The position numbers were made by a program, and so were the translations under genes. DNA of 13,778 bases from Candidatus Omnitrophota bacterium (GTDB lineage: Bacteria; Omnitrophota; Gorgyraeia; Gygaellales; Profunditerraquicolaceae). The stretch's first letter is position 1. Each line of letters begins with the position of its first letter. The stretch is from contig JAQTZX010000015.1 of the NCBI GenBank assembly GCA_028687525.1, positions 1 to 13,778 on the forward strand. Reading direction: 5' to 3'. The notes under the pieces were generated by a model. It made no database searches, was not told where the DNA came from, and saw nothing but the letters and a program-made list of their open reading frames with translations. This document shows, piece after piece, positions 13,085 to 13,778 of this stretch.

Positions 13085-13778
13085 ATGCATAAAACCATAC
13101 TTTGCGTATTGCGGAGGAAAATCCCGTTAGTTCTATTGTTTGCGGTGTTTCTGGGGGGATGCGCGGAAAAAGAGGTGGTGAACAGGGATTCGAAGGGAAA
13201 GAATATTATATGTTTCGGAGACAGTATTACTTTCGGATACGGGGTGGAAAAGGGAGAGGATTATCCCAGCCGTTTAAGAGAAATGCTGAAACTTCCGGTA
13301 ATCAACGCCGGGGTGGACGGCGATACCTCGGCCAAGGCTCTGCTTCGGCTGAAAGCCGATGTGCTGGATAAAGAACCGTACCTGGTGATTATCGAATTCG
13401 GCGGGAATGATTTTCTGGAGAAGATCACGATCGGAGAAACCGCCGGCAACATGGCGGAAATGATAAAACAGATCCAGGCCGGAGGCGCTATGGCAGCGGT
13501 GGTGGATATAAGCACGCAGTTTGTCATGGCCGACCTTGGCAGAGAACTTCGGCGTTTGAGTGACGTTCACCGGGCGGTATTCGTCCCGCACGTTTTTGAT
13601 AATATCCTCACCAATCCCTGCCGCAAGAGCGATTTTATCCACCCCAACGCCGAAGGGTATAAGATTGTCGCCAATCGTGTGCTGGCGGCCATTGCTTTGT
13701 ATCTTCCTCCGGAATCCGTGGTATCCGGTTTGCCGCAGTCCCCGGGTGGCGTAGAATTGCCCGTCCTTCCTCCCGTCG
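13085..13778 (+). CDS. SGNH/GDSL-family esterase/lipase lipoprotein (3' end outside window)
   Basis: The frame from the ATG at 13085 stays open to the edge, giving 231 visible residues with no stop. The N-terminus is a lipoprotein signal: RRKIPLVLLFAVFLGG and then Cys26 in the lipobox LGGC, so the enzyme is probably lipid-anchored in the periplasm. SGNH blocks follow: FGDSITFG with nucleophile Ser47, NAGVDGDTS with Gly76, EFGGNDF with Asn108, and SDFIHPNAEGY with Asp183 and His186. This is the TesA-like arylesterase/lysophospholipase group. The catalytic domain is essentially complete by residue 206; the Pro-rich tail (LPPESVVSGLPQSP) continues out of the window and may be a linker to another domain. 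The gap to rlmN is 79 bases with no strong ribosome site. Substrate unknown; ester hydrolysis of a lipid or cell-wall acyl group is likely. Confidence 0.88.
   Translation, partial: MHKTILCVLRRKIPLVLLFAVFLGGCAEKEVVNRDSKGKNIICFGDSITFGYGVEKGEDYPSRLREMLKLPVINAGVDGDTSAKALLRLKADVLDKEPYLVIIEFGGNDFLEKITIGETAGNMAEMIKQIQAGGAMAAVVDISTQFVMADLGRELRRLSDVHRAVFVPHVFDNILTNPCRKSDFIHPNAEGYKIVANRVLAAIALYLPPESVVSGLPQSPGGVELPVLPPV

Noticed and set aside
13021..13092. 23-codon ORF just upstream of the lipoprotein gene
   Set aside because: Too short, no ribosome site, overlaps the lipoprotein start and has no recognisable product.
13102..13371. 89-codon + strand open frame in the lipoprotein region
   Set aside because: It is in another frame from the GDSL lipoprotein, which has a lipobox and complete catalytic blocks; the 89-codon product has no motif.

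Overview
The window looks like a piece of a Gram-negative bacterial chromosome with moderate GC, all genes on the + strand. Three gene products are typical of a diderm envelope: a LolA-like periplasmic protein, an outer-membrane beta-barrel with a C-terminal Phe, and an RND/MMPL transporter. The A-rich GGGGACGG hairpin repeats and the gene content recall uncultured lineages such as Candidatus Omnitrophota, but that placement comes from memory and is only an inference.

Layout. (1) 1-3498, a tight metabolic cluster: the 3' part of an MtnA-type 5-substituted-ribose-1-phosphate isomerase, a class II aldolase fused to an SCP2 lipid-binding domain (4-nt overlap with the first gene), an LsrF-like class I aldolase/thiolase, and a zinc alcohol dehydrogenase. 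(2) 3499-3766, a non-coding or decayed segment, followed by an NAD(P) aldehyde dehydrogenase (3767-5212). (3) A good sigma-70-type promoter (5316-5345) starts a second block: AMP-forming acyl-CoA ligase, MMPL/RND transporter (1-nt overlap), LolA-like periplasmic protein and a DUF1302-like barrel. The barrel gene is bracketed by two copies of a hairpin repeat; the first is a perfect 42-bp inverted repeat. (4) A very short, perhaps leaderless ORF of 59 codons, then rlmN, then a GDSL/SGNH lipoprotein gene that runs off the right edge.

How the genes may work together. MtnA plus class II aldolase plus alcohol dehydrogenase is the core of the known DHAP shunt / MTA salvage route: a 5-deoxy-5-substituted ribose-1-phosphate is isomerised to the ribulose-1-phosphate and cleaved to DHAP and a two-carbon-extended aldehyde, which is then reduced. 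Here the aldolase carries an SCP2 domain, the isomerase has a shortened loop after its catalytic Cys, and the cluster continues into aldehyde oxidation, acyl-CoA activation and a lipid-type envelope export set. The most interesting reading, and it is an inference, is a DHAP-shunt variant acting on a lipid-linked 5-deoxyribose. The one well-known compound of that kind is adenosylhopane-derived phosphoribohopane, and cleavage would release DHAP and a C32 hopanoid aldehyde that could become an alcohol, acid or CoA ester and be moved to the outer membrane. Ordinary 5'-deoxyadenosine or MTA salvage beside an unrelated lipid transport operon is the main alternative.
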